From Toxonevra muliebris (Eukaryota; Arthropoda; Insecta; Diptera; Pallopteridae), in contig OY829326.1 in assembly GCA_963691655.1 (NCBI GenBank), positions 70,797,235 through 70,861,234 of the forward strand: DNA of 64,000 nt, read 5' to 3'. Positions 1 to 11,702 of the stretch are shown piece after piece. The notes beneath the pieces are model-generated. The model did no database searches and was not told the origin of the DNA. It saw only the letters and a program-made list of their open reading frames with translations. The first letter of the stretch is position 1. Each line of letters opens with the position of its first letter. Position numbers and translations under genes: made by a program.

Positions 1-456
1 TTCTTCCTCTATGTCTGCAATAATATTAAAGTGTGTGCTTGAAATGAAAATGTAAAGCAGCCAGGAAAACAATTTTCCAAATTGAAATTGAAATGATTTT
101 CAAGAAATTAACTCAAACGATTTTCAATTTTCACATTTGGAAGTCGATAAAGTTCTTCATGCATCAGTATACCTAGCGCAAGTCGAAGTTGATAGACTTA
201 AGTTACTGACTGCTGTTGGCTATTGGCAATTGGCTGTTGGCTGCTGTCTGTTGCTACTATTACAAAGTAAAATGGATTTGTAGTTAAGTGCTATTTGATG
301 TGCATTCAACATAAAACTTAAGTTGAAGAAGATGTATGGAACTATATGGCAAAAATGCAACAATATTCTTAGTAAAAATGCAAAAATACATATATTTCTA
401 GACGTGGTTGAGAATATCAGAAATCGGTACAGGGTTGGAATCACCAATCCTGAATT
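1..456. other. AT-rich flank, no gene seen
   Basis: I see no coding signal, RNA gene or clear repeat here. A short TTGGC/CTGTTGG-rich patch lies near 210-245. The transposase homology of the neighbouring mariner remnant stops at about 457, where its Trp codon is replaced by TAG. Sequence below that point no longer resembles the transposase. Confidence 0.5.
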
Positions 457-1253
457 CTATTTCAGCGTTTCCAAGTATGTTTTTACTTGCCTTGCAACAT
501 GCGGCCGAGCATTGTCGTGCTGAAGAATAACTTCGTCGTGTCTATTCTCATATTCTGGCCTCTTATCCTTTAATGCTTGGCTCAAACGCATCAATTGTAG
601 TCGATAGCGGTCGCCAGTGATCGTTTCATTCGGTTTAAACAGCTCATAATACACGACACCTTTCATATCCCACCAAATACACAGCATGAGCTTGGATCCA
701 TGGATGTTCGGCTTTGCCGTTGATGTTGATGCATGTCCGGGCGGTCCCCATGATTTTTTACGCTTTGGGCTATCGTAACGTATCCACTTTTCATAGCCAG
801 TCACAATACGATGCAGGAAACCCTTTCTTTTGTGTCATTCAATCAGCAGTTTACATGTGAAAAATCGTCGTTCGACGTCTCTCGGCTTCAATTCGTACGG
901 CACCAAATTTCCTTGCTTTTGAATCATTCCCAATGCTTTTAATCGTTTAGAAATGGTTGATTGATCAACTCCTAAAGATTCTGCAAGTTCTTGTTGCGTT
1001 TGACATGAATCTTCTTCGAGTAATGCTTTCAATTCTTCATCTTCGAACTTTTCGGGCCGCCTGAACGTTCCCTGTCTTCAACATCAAAATCATCAATTTT
1101 GAAACGGGCATACCACACCTGAAACATTCTAACGTCTATAGTCAGGATAAGCTTCAGTGAGTAAACGATGTGCTTCAGTTGCGTTTCTCTTTAAATGGAA
1201 GAAGCAAATTAAAACTTCCCGCAAATGTTGTTTTGTTGGCATGAAATTCGACA
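457..1253 (-). mobile_element. Broken mariner transposase remnant
   Basis: Read on the minus strand, an ATG at about 1253 opens an N-terminus starting MSNFMPTKQHLREVL, typical of mariner transposases. It is followed by the helix-turn-helix part (QELAESLGVDQSTISKRL, coded in 835-1032) and the catalytic part (457-804), which carries the WDMKGVVYYEL and LQHDNARPH signatures. The reading frame is broken by a stop near 1130 and by frame changes between 804 and 835. The usual TGDEKW motif with the first catalytic Asp reads TGYEKW, so that residue is lost. The C-terminus with the third Asp is missing, and I see no terminal inverted repeats. This is a dead copy of a DD34D mariner (mellifera/capitata-like by N-terminus, which is inference). 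Confidence 0.9.
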
Positions 1254-1587
1254 TTTTCAGCTATAGTAAAACACTTTTGTAAAATTATGAAAATTATTTG
1301 ACAGATCAATTCTTATAGTATTTTTGGCGCTCTTCGAGATAGAATAGCTGTCAATGTCAAAAAAATGGCGCGTATGATAGATAGTCACAATTACGTGTTT
1401 ATATATTCATACTTCCAATAGTTTCTGAAGAGCCTACTAAGTATGTTATTCATTTTTATACTTAAAAGAGTTAATGAAAAAGATACGAAAAAATTAAATT
1501 GTGAAAAAAATTTAAATGCATATCACTGAAAATGATTTTACGTTAATTTCTCTCACTCTCTCTCTTCCCCTTTCTCTGTTCTATCCC
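1254..1587. other. Non-coding spacer with CT-rich stretch
   Basis: This stretch holds the upstream flank of the mariner remnant and AT-rich sequence. A (CT)n-like run sits at about 1548-1577. No gene is visible. Confidence 0.5.
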
Positions 1588-1899
1588 GCAGGTTAGGTTA
1601 GGTTAGAGTGGCTGTCTAGAGAGACACTTAGGCCTGAACGGTCCATTGTGATACCACATAGTTGGACCGATTGCGAATTTCGATGTGGCAATTTTTTATC
1701 AGCTTGTTGGGTTTTTCATTAGCAACCAAACCAAGATGTGTACTTGTACACTTTCTTATAAATTTCATACACTTCATATCGATAGTGAATATAAGAAAGT
1801 TTTGACAATTAACTACCAAATCAAGACGGGAATCGAACCCGAACCTCCCGGATAAAAGTCTAGTGAACTACCCAATAGACAATCAATGTCGTCTAATCA
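1588..1899 (-). mobile_element. tRNA-derived SINE, copy A (full length)
   Basis: On the minus strand the high-coordinate end is a tRNA-like head. It has a B-box GGTTCGATTCC (complement of 1829-1839) and a slightly mutated A-box (about 1868-1880). A body and a 3' tail of tandem CTAACC units follow (1591-1606, seen as GGTTAGG repeats on the plus strand). The copy is flanked by a 9-bp direct repeat TTCTATCCC at 1579-1587 and 1900-1908, as expected for a retroposed SINE. Related copies lie at 3844-4031 and 51266-51547. It is a pol III-type element with no coding capacity. The open frame across it is incidental. Confidence 0.85.
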
Positions 1900-1908
1900 T
1901 TCTATCCC

Positions 1909-3843
1909 TTACACATGAAATCATTTTTCAACATAGAAATCTCTCCATAAACATTACCTCCCTGACCATGACAATGAACGATGCTATTTCCCACTGATAT
2001 CATTTCGAAGAATAAGAAATAATTGATTGCATTATTCTATTAGTTTTAAATAATTTTTGAGTATTTTTTATAATTAACAAGTAGGCAAAATATGAAATGA
2101 AATAGATGTAACATTTTCAATTCAAAAATTTGGTTCACAGAATGTGTTCTCAACCGTTGCAGTTCGCTTTATCGATATTGCTTCTCATAAGTGTATTCTA
2201 CGATTTTTATCCGAAAAACTCGAATTACGACCTCTTTACAATCTATGCTTAAAGCTGAGTCTACGTTTTACACACTTATTTTTATTGTTTCAGCTTTTAA
2301 ACTCAATAGTAACATTAATAAGTTCTTTCCATTTGTACTTTATTGTAGCAGGTACTGAAAAACAGTTTTTTTTGTAACTATAGTACTTTTCATTTATTTA
2401 CATGTCTACCTTTTTCATGCATCTACAATCTTTCTTGTTGCTTTTGTAGTTGTATGCAATATTTTTTGCAATTAGTTTCAATGGTATTCAATTTATTTAC
2501 CATTCGTAAATAACAATAAATTTTTAAGCTGGTTTGCAAAAAAGTAAATCATGTAAAAGCTAAAGTTGCAGTTGCAAGTTCAATTGACTTAAAAAAATAT
2601 AATAAAATACTATAACTTCAATTGCCTTAAGCACAATGTGAATGTGAAATATATATTGTATAATATGAATGTAAAGTTACACGCTTATCAAATCTTTTAC
2701 TTTCTAAAGTTTTCTATCTCGTTGCCATTGATACCAAAGCGAACTTTTTGACAGAATTTTTATATTAATTTTTTTCTTTTTTTGTTATATTATTTCTATT
2801 ACCCTTGTCAGAGAAGTTGACATCAGCAGCTGACGACAAGTGCAGAAAAATAAAATATTCTTTTTGTTTCCTTAAAGAGATTAAAAAATTTGTTGAATTT
2901 TTTTTGGCAATTGGATGTTTGTAGGTGGCGTATCTATAATAAGCGATGGACATGATTCAGTGGCTTATGTGGTTGTTGATTGAAATCTAAGTTAAAAAAA
3001 AAAACAGATAAAAACTTTTTTGGTTTTTGCAGAAAAATAATGGCATTCTTTAGCAGTAATTGCTTTACTGGTTTACTTGACATTAAATCACTTACTTCTA
3101 GGCTTGAAATAAGTTAATAGAGAAAATGAATTCTCATGAATTCGTCGATTTATTATAACGTATGCAGAATGAGATTTGTACAAAGCTCTAAGTGTCGCAT
3201 TTTATTCAAAACTGTTTATTTTAAGTTGTTTTGTAATATATAAATGTATTAGTTAGGTGATTGTAAGAAAAGATTGGGTCTTGCCCAACGTTCTAGAAAC
3301 GTTCTCCACAGCTCCTTCTTAGTTTTCTGTATTATAGTATTTTTCAGTCGAAAATTATTTGCCTACACTCTTCGTTTCAAATTTTACAAATTTTAAACGA
3401 ATTTCAAATTCGCTTTTTGACAGATTATAAGTTTGGAGAAGAAGAAGAATATTTGTGTGTGTTTTGTGCAAATAAAAATAAATAAAAATGTTGCATTTCA
3501 ATTGGATTTGGACACCAAGCATTTATATAACAATCATGGAAAATTCCGACTCCATTATTTTATTTTTTCGCTTAATAAATATTACAAGAGCAGCTGTTAT
3601 GAAAACAAAATCCAAAATGTCTAAAAAAATGTAATAGATCTTAAATTTTTCCTGTTTTTTGCAACCTTGCGTTTGAGGGTTGCTAGTTAATTTCTTCATT
3701 TCAGATGCATTTCAATGAAATGAGTCTTCGGATAAAGATCCAATTCTTATTGAGCACGTAAAATAAAAACAGCAACTGAACCAAATCAAAAGCTATTTAG
3801 TTAGTTAACTTTTTTTTGGTGCAATGCAAAACGACACATTATT
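1909..3843. other. AT-rich upstream flank, nothing recognised
   Basis: About 1.9 kb of AT-rich sequence with no coding signal, RNA gene or repeat that I can name. Short open frames here have no recognisable product. Confidence 0.5.
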
Positions 3844-4031
3844 TTGCGAATTTCGATGTGGCAATTTTTTATCAGCTTGTTGGGTTTTTCATTAGCAACC
3901 AAACCAAGATGTGTACTTGTACACTTACTTATCATTTTCATACACTTCATATCGATAGTGAATATAAGAAAGTTTTGACAATTAACTACCAAATCAAGAC
4001 CGGAATCGAACCCGAACCTCCCGGATGAAAG
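3844..4031 (-). mobile_element. tRNA-derived SINE, copy B (truncated)
   Basis: The body (3844-3990) is nearly identical to copy A over the GCGAATTTCGATGTGGCAAT stretch and the CATTAGCAACC stretch. The B-box complement GGAATCGAACC lies at about 4002-4013. The A-box half of the tRNA-like head and the GGTTAGG tail are both missing, so the copy is truncated at each end. No clean target duplication is visible. Confidence 0.8.
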
Positions 4032-6799
4032 TCCGATTTATTTGTAAAACTTGTCACTTTCTGAAACTCTATTGTTGAGCACAATTTAAGTAAAATGAAT
4101 AATCGTCGAAAAATCAATTTCGGGCATTGGTCATTCTTAAAATTTTTGGGTGATCATGTATTATGGACAAATCGCACAAATTTAAGAAATGTCGAATTGC
4201 CAAAAAAAAAAAAAAAAATCGGAAATAGGCATACGAATTTTTGACAATTTTTCGTGCAATTGTTTTTTTTTTGGGTTTTGGGCGATTTTCACTTGGGCGA
4301 TTGTTCGCATAGCCGTGAATCCTTATTACTTTTTAAAATCTTTCTGTGTCTTGTGACATATACAATTAGATTATCTACCTATATAAAATCTGAAATTTCA
4401 GGGTCATTTTATAGATACCATATTCTAGTCTTGGAGTGGCTGGTAATGATTTTTGACCTGTTTTTGATCAGATTTTTTATTTGTTTTCAGACATTTTTCA
4501 CATTTGGTTTTAGTCGGGATGAAACTATACAGGTGGACATTACTGAGCTGCACTTTTCTTTTAATAAGCATAAAACCTACAAAAATATGAGTCGTCAGGA
4601 AAATTTGTAGCATTTTCTTTGCATCAATTAACTCAAAAAGCTCTTTTCTACCATTGTTTGAAATTGGAATACGACTGTCATTTACTCTATTGCAAAAATA
4701 TACTACGCCCAACGTGGTTGTTTGCAATGGAAACTTTTTTCTTTTTAGCAATTTAAAGTTTTAAGAACAACAAATTTCTTAATACACACATACATACACA
4801 CATACATGCCAATTCCCATTTCCACAAAATTTAAATTTTCCAAAAATAGCATTTTATTTTTGCATTATCTTTCAAAAGAAAGAAAACCAAGAACATTAAG
4901 CATCATTTTAGAGACGTTTCTGTTATTTTCTACTTTTACTTTTCATTTTTGTTATTTTCTTTGACATTGACATTAGTCTTACCTAATTTCATTTAAAGTG
5001 TTTAAGAAAACGTGACGACAAAAGAAAACTTTGTATGAGGTATAAAAAGGTACAAGAGGGGGAAATAAAGAAAAATAAGGCTGAGAAGAAGGAAGTAATA
5101 AATATGTGCGTAAATGCTCCAATATAATCTCATATACCAACGTGTATATATTTTGGGGAAAAAAATTATCACATTTGTACAACGCACCGTAAAGAGTTTA
5201 AAGGACATTAATGTACCTTTGTATACATATAATATGTGTGTGTGAGTGTATGGCTGTAAACTTATAAAACGATAAGAAGTAGGCAACAAAACTCTTTGGC
5301 TTATTGCGTATATACACACATATATCTAAGTATGGGAAAGAGTGGCAGAGTGTATTTATGTATTTTTAAATGTGATCTCTTTTTCTTTTTTAGTATAAAA
5401 CCATACTTAAAAAAAAATATGATTTTCAAAAATCTTCACCCCGTAATTTTTTTTTTCTCTTTTAGCTTTTAATGTCAAAATGATTACTGACATTTTTCAT
5501 ATACGGATATAGTATTTTGTTTTCTTTTTTTGCTGGCTTAGGCTTTTAATATGCTATGCTATAACACCTACCCACACACACACTCACACACTATACATTT
5601 TTAAAAGAAGCTATACATATATGAGTTAGCAACTTTAGACTCAAAGTTAAAATGTTTTTAAGTGTGCTGAAATGAGAGAGTGTATATGTATGACTGTGTG
5701 TGTGTTTTTGTATGAAAGTGAGCGCACGTACTTTAAGTAGCGTTGAACTTCTACGGGTTCTATTGAAAAATTGTAAACAGGTAGTGAAGTGTATGGCGGC
5801 AATTGTGAAAAGTGGCGTAACACACAAATACGAAAAAAGAGTAGCTACATATGTGTATATGTATGTAAATGTATGTGGGTAATATCTCTTTTGTTGTATG
5901 CACCTAGGGTTACCAACTGTGTTTTTTTATAAAGGATAATTACATTATCTCTCTTATTATGGCTACTAGTTCTCATTAGAGTGTAAAAGTCAGGAATTTT
6001 GTGTGCATGCAGATTGTGATGCGTTACATATTTTATTTAAAAGAGCAATAAAACCCCGTAATTTGGTTATTCTATTCAGAATGTTTTTGGAGGCCCAGAG
6101 TTGGATGGATGACGAAACTATACAGGTAGACATTACTGATCTGATGACTTTTGACAACAAAAAAACTGCAGATTTCGATATTGATATTAAATTTTTTGTT
6201 GGTCCCATATTTGGAGTCTCAGGGGAAGCCAATAATAGGCTAATCGAGTAATCTTAATAAAATTTTGCACAGAGAACGCTTAGTCAAGGACATAACTTTT
6301 GGTTAATTTCAATCTCACAATTATAGCCCCAAAGTGGTCTGATAGTGAGGCATTTGAGCATTTTCAGGAAAACGCGTTAGGCAATCTTAATTCAATTTAG
6401 CATGGTAAACTTTAGCCGAAGATTATAAGCATTTTATTTTATAATAATTTTTACTATAGATTGGCAGTAAAAATTGATACAAATAAATAAATGTGAAGTG
6501 GTTATATAAAGTATTTACATTACAATTTCTGTGTTATATTTTCTCCATTTGCTTGTTTCATTTTTACTTTTGAAGTAACAAACAGATTTACAACCGTACA
6601 AACAGTTATCAGTGATTTTTTTTTTAACGAACAACCTGCTTGAGCTAATACAATTAGAGGCAGCAGAAGCCAGCCAAACTTTATTACTTTTTAAGGAAGA
6701 CTTGAAGCGTACTGAAAAGAAGAGTCAATTGTTAGAGAAGCCGACATTTTCCATTACTGGTGCTTAACTTTTTTTTTGCTTTCAAGGAGGTCAAAAAAA
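4032..6799. other. AT-rich flank with a duplicated 33-bp block
   Basis: This is mostly AT-rich sequence with short CA/TG repeats (about 4783-4805, 5570-5592, 5690-5705) and poly-T tracts. A 33-bp block at 4518-4550 recurs at 6111-6143 with 29 of 33 bases identical. In one frame both code DETIQVDIT followed by E/D and L. I recognise no gene. The open frame at 6003-6251 reaches 82 codons but has no family that I know. Confidence 0.4.
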
Positions 6800-7400
6800 T
6801 TTAAAATTATTTTGGCTAAAATCGCTCTAGAATATATGTGTAAAGGGATTCTTTGAAATTTACAGTCGATTAAAAGTTACAGATATTTATTTGCAGGCCC
6901 TGATACTGCAGTCATGCATATTTGAACTTTGAAACTAGTTTTATGTTATGTGTTATTATGATGTTAGCGATAGTCAAAGTAAAAATTTGTCAAAAAAAAT
7001 AAAATTAATTATTTTGTTTGAATTTGAGATAAAAATAAAAAAATAGCCAGATAAAAAAACTAGAGTACCTAGGAATATAAATTATTATTACAAAATATTT
7101 AGTTATTTAAAAAAAATTGATAAAAAGTTTATTCAGCAACAAATACTTTTAGGCATTCAACTTTTCCGGCTTCATAAAACCACGCCCATTAAATTTTTAA
7201 AGGTTTTGAGATCAGATTTATGCTTTTTACATTAAAATTTATCAATCCCAATTTTTTTTAAATCAATAAAAAATTTGTGAACTAGAGAGTTAATTCTGGT
7301 TCCGGCTACAGGTCTATTGATTAATACGATGATTCAATCTTTGATTTCAGATAAGCAGAATCATGGCAACCATCTGCCAACATTCTTTTTGACACAGGTT
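6800..7400. repeat. Degenerate dispersed repeat, copy 1
   Basis: Several blocks match 13580-13965 in the same order. CTCTAGAATAT lies at about 6829, AAGTTACAGAT at about 6877, CTTTGAAACTAGTTTT at about 6926, and TTTGATTTCAGATAAGCA with ATCATGG at about 7341-7364. Spacing between blocks differs, so the copies are old and carry indels. No terminal repeats or coding region were identified. Confidence 0.55.
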
Positions 7401-8575
7401 TCGCTGAACGACAGTCGTTCTACAGATATATAGTCGATGTAACTGTATATTTTGACGTAAACAAATTTTTAAATGATATTTGAAATAAATAGTATTTGTC
7501 AGCTCCTTTGACAGTGAACAGTTATTTGGTGGCACTGGTCAGCTTTTTATTTGGAGTATCTACTATTTATATTTTTCTGTAGATATATGTTTGCAAATAC
7601 ATAGGTAGAATAAATTTACTTTCAGATTTTTATTTTTTTTTATTTTAAAAATCCTTCGGTCTTCGGCTTCAGCTTCGGCCGAAGGTTAGATGAATGGCCG
7701 AAGTTCGGCTTCGGCTTCGGTCGGACACTACCGCTAACATTCAAGATTAATTACATATCCAGCTACGTGTCAACAAAATGTAAAGCGTGTCGGAGCACCT
7801 TTTTTGGGTCATATGTCCAGTTAGTATTATCGCCTATTCCACTGTGTGACACCTATATATGTAGGTAAAAATAATCTTATTAAAATGTCAAAATCAAGAT
7901 CAAATAAAATGAGTAGTTTAAAAAGAGCCTTAAAAATAAGAATGTCCAAGATCTTTGGGTGGTATTTCAGCTCAGGGCTTCTATTTTTCACGACGTTGTC
8001 GTGAACTTTAAATTAGTGTGCTTGTTGACTGATGTTACACAATAAAAATTACATAGGCCTGTGTTTTCTGGATCCAAGATCTAAAGTGTATGTATACTTT
8101 CAATGGATTGTTTTATAAATGATTAAAATCTGAATTCACAGAATTTCTTTGTCTATTCAATTGAACTCAATCCAATTAAAATTTGACTTAGTTTAACAAA
8201 CAGTAATTTAATAGTTTTACAAGCAATGAATTAAAATCTAAGTAAATTACTTGGTATTTTACAAGAATTAGGAATCTAAAATTTTGTTCTTTATGCTCAT
8301 TGCTCATATAGATTTACGTATGAAAAGAAAAAACAGAATAAGTATTTCCCTTTCAAAGTTATTGTTGGAACTTCAAAAGAAATTAGAGGGTCTAACGAAT
8401 AAAATATTTTGAAATTTCGCACTTTTGTTCCAAGCTTCGCATACCTAGAAGTTGGCAACGAGCATGATATTGTAACGAAACTTTGTGCCGGGTATTACTC
8501 GCCGAGTTCGGAGTTCTAACACTGAAAATTTATTGATTGCAACGACCCCTAGTACATGATGCAACCTTACGCGGC
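7401..8575. other. Non-coding flank with a TTCGGC-rich island
   Basis: This is AT-rich sequence without a recognisable gene. At about 7655-7725 a small GC-rich island is built from repeats of CTTCGG/TTCGGC and their complement GCCGAAG. It stands out sharply in base composition from both sides. Confidence 0.5.
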
Positions 8576-8805
8576 TCGCAGCGTACACAGTATTGCTGGA
8601 TGTTTTGTCGTTTAATGCGGAAAAGAGTGTACATAGTGCTACTGCCGTCGAAGTGAATGGAAAATGTGCACATATTATGAAGGCACACGGTACTTCTCCA
8701 CGTAAATCAGAGTGTACACAGTGATATTGGATGTCGAGTAATGGAAAGACGATGAGAGTGCAGATAATGCTACTCTTCTTCGTGGAACTCAGGATACATA
8801 ACACT
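8576..8805. repeat. Short degenerate tandem array (GTACACAGT motif)
   Basis: Imperfect units beginning GTACACAGTATTGCTGGATG, GTACATAGTGCTACTG and GTACACAGTGATATTGGATG recur, each followed by a variant of GTCGnnnAATGGAAA. This gives three to four degenerate units. The array explains the long open frame on the minus strand (8445-8804), which I do not regard as a gene. Confidence 0.5.
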
Positions 8806-8980
8806 GCCGGATATTTTTAGTACGATTATCCTAACTCAACACAAAAAACTAGATGGTACTTACAATTTTAATGACGACTTCGATATTCTTTCAAATTTTG
8901 GGGTTTCGGTACAATAAATCTTATAGGATGCAGTATCTACCTTTCGGGTCGTCCCATCCTTTAAATAATAATAATAATAA

Positions 8981-9165
8981 CACTTTGCTTGAATTTAAAT
9001 TAAAAAAATTGTAACAAACAGGAGACATACCGTTTCTAATTAATTCGGGGCCAAGGAATTCTGTGCTGAAAACCGTTTTGTCCCGTATCAGCAGCGTTTC
9101 TTGCTTAAAAAAAAAACAAACATTTGTGAAATTTTAGTTTGGGGGTATACTAAGAAGAAGAAGAA
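8981..9165. mobile_element. Solo arm of the CACTGTG foldback family
   Basis: The stretch follows, block by block, the left arm of the large foldback at 62463. It starts CACTTTGCTTGAATTTAAAT, then has GGAGACATACCGTTTCTAAT, a CGGGGCCAAGGAATTC block, a TATCAGCAGCGTTTC block and TTTGGGGGTATACT. It is preceded by TAA. No opposite arm is visible nearby, so this is a truncated copy. Confidence 0.7.
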
Positions 9166-9208
9166 GAATAGGAAGAAGAAGAATAAGAAGAGGAAGAAGA
9201 AGAAGAAA
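9151..9208. repeat. (AAG)n microsatellite
   Basis: Imperfect AAG/AGAAGA run of about 58 bp. It follows directly after the foldback arm. Confidence 0.9.
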
Positions 9209-11118
9209 TGCCAAACTTCTTGTATTTTTCTCCACTTCTCAAAAACGCTGTTCTGATGGATGTTACAAAAACTGATGCACTTTATTGTGTAAAGTGTACT
9301 TGTTCCGAAGGACTTCAGAGCCCTCTCATTTTTGTACTTGCTTTCTGTCCATAAAATATGGTAAGCTTGCGACGAAAGCATTTCAACCCCACACAACTGA
9401 GCTCAACTAACGTCAACATATCCAATTTAAATCTCTTAACATGATTTGCTTTTTTCTTTCGTGTTTCTTTTTTTTTTTCTCTCCTTCACGTTTGACTATT
9501 GGAATTCAGTTTTGTGTGCTGCGCTGTTGTAAATATGAGGGTCCTTTTTGCATTGAAGTATTTTTTTTTTTAGAATTTTATATAAAAAATATGGGTTAAA
9601 AGCATGAGGTGTAGCACACACATACATACAAAGCAAAACAAAAAAAAAACACAAAAGCTAAAAATGGTAAATGACATTCTTTTTGAGACGCAATCTGGTG
9701 GGGAAAAAGGGTAGTAGGTAATTTATTTTAAAGTCGTTTTTCTCAGGTACATTTTTATTCTGCATAAGCTGCTAAGTAAAAGCTTGTCATAAATTTCTTC
9801 CATTTTTTTTCGATTTATACCTGCTGCTGTGTATGTATGTTTATTCCCCAAAAACAATATATATTATCCATTTGTCGTTGACAAATTTTTATGTTGGCCA
9901 TAATTTTTCTAGTTTTTTTTTTTTTGCAGCTATTGTTGCTGTCGAGTAGAAAATCACTATTTTACCTACATACATTTTGCACTTAGCACCTTGCCTTAAT
10001 GACCCTTATCAATTACCTGCTATCTTGCACACACACCCACATACGCAGCAGTATGTAATACTAAATTGTCATCGGTTTAAGGTTTTCAGCTGCTGTTCTA
10101 ACTAGCTACATATTTCTATTCTCAATTTCTACCTTCTGCACCTTGTCCTTTCTGACTTTCTCTTCATTTATATGCATGTGTGTACACATATATGTCCTCA
10201 CATATTTAGTATTTCGTACATGTGCTTTTATGTCCGGTAATAATACCGTCATTTGCACTTGCTTTTGGCTCATTTACCATACCATAAAATTTCTATTTTG
10301 CGGTTAATGCTAACAGATTATTTCGTATATATGCTCGGCTATGTAGAAAACAATTTGTATATATAAAGGATTACACCCACTAAATCCTTTTAACTGCTAA
10401 TTACGTACCAAAAAATATGAATTGTATGTTTTTTCGTTTCTTTTTTTTTTTTTTCCTCTCTCCAATATTTTTTTTCTATAACTACCCACTTGTGCTGTGC
10501 TTTGTTTTTGACCTCATAATTGTGTGGTCAGTGTTTTCATACCCATTCTTAACTTTGTATTTAAGTGTACGCAATTTGTCTGTCTTTTAAGACAATGACT
10601 GCTCGTAGGTATATAATATATATATAATTGATGTGATTTGTTGCTTCTAGCGAAAAAGAAAGAAAAATATAGGAAACATATATTATGGTCAAGTTAATGG
10701 GAACTAAATGAACGTTGAAGGCGTGAAGAATATGTAGAACATGATTGCAAGCGTGGCAGTTGAATAAAATACTCTAATGTGAAATATTATTATCGCTTAT
10801 TTTTGAAATGATCATCATGGGCAAATGGTGCTGCTCCTTTTATATTTATTTATTGGCTCTATCAAGACTTCAAAGTGTGTACGTCGGTAAAGAATGAAAT
10901 ATAGAAATCGATGTTTAACTAATCTATACATAAAAACTTTAATATTCCAAATATGAATACAGACTAAATGCGAAATCTATGTATTGTAGTCACAGTTAGA
11001 TATCTCACACACACTTTATTTAATTTTTTTTCTTCATAGTAGACATATAGAATGTCTAATGCTACCAACTTAAAATTTGGGATTAAAAGATATTTCATTT
11101 ACAGGAAAAAGGAAAAAA
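9209..11118. other. AT-rich flank, nothing recognised
   Basis: About 1.9 kb of AT-rich DNA with poly-T and poly-A tracts and short CA repeats. No gene, RNA or named repeat could be supported. Confidence 0.5.
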
Positions 11119-11490
11119 GTACATTTGCGCCTAGAAAAAAGGATGTAAAGAACATTTGTTTGCATCTTCAATATTTTTAACATTAAATTAAGGATTAAAT
11201 AGAGTTAAAAAAGAAAATAAAATCAATTCTAGTTGTTATTATTTAACTACAACATCGCTTAAATTCGTACTTTTCCTGACTAAAAATTTTCATTTAAGTA
11301 CACTTAAGTACAAAGTACATTTGGACCTAGAAAAAAGGATGTAAAGAACATTGATTTGCACCGACAATATTTTTAACATTAAATTAAGGATTAAATAGTG
11401 TTAAAAAAGAAAATAAAATCAATTCTTTTTGTTATTATTCATCTACAACATCGCTTAAATTCGTACTTTTCCTGACTAAAAATTTTCCGC
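11119..11490. repeat. Direct duplication of a 173-bp unit
   Basis: Unit 1 (about 11119-11291) and unit 2 (about 11315-11487) are nearly identical head-to-tail copies, 196 bp apart start to start. Both begin GTACATTTG and share the CCTAGAAAAAAGGATGTAAA, TTTTTAACATTAAATTAAGG and CTTTTCCTGACTAAAAATTT blocks. The 23-bp join contains two CACTTAAGTACA-like segments. There is no coding content. Confidence 0.9.
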
Positions 11491-11585
11491 AATATCATCG
11501 GTTAAGTTTTGAGAAAGTTATAGAAGTCGATGCACGAATATTCCAAATTATTGTGATCAGTCAAAATGAATTTGAGCGACGACAC

Positions 11586-11702
11586 TTAAAGAGTAGAGCT
11601 ATCCTGTTCCCAAATTTTCTTCGCTTTTGCGAACACACGCTCAACCGGAGCTGAAATGCTAGGAAAGCAGATAGAAAACTCAATTATTTTCGAAAATTTA
11701 AT
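11586..11702 (-). mobile_element. hAT transposase C-terminal fragment
   Basis: Read on the minus strand, about 11672 down to 11586 codes FPSISAPVERVFAKAKKIW followed by EQDSSTL and a stop. This matches the conserved start of the hAT C-terminal dimerisation domain (SxSAPxERxFSxAG-like). Nothing recognisable as the catalytic part lies upstream, and no 8-bp duplication was found. It is a short fossil fragment. Confidence 0.7.

Noticed and set aside
1821..1885. Possible tRNA gene on the minus strand
   Set aside because: A-box and B-box are present but the acceptor stem does not pair, the A-box is damaged, and the sequence recurs with a SINE body and target duplication.
8445..8804. 119-codon minus-strand open frame
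   Set aside because: Lies over a degenerate tandem array and has no recognisable motif.
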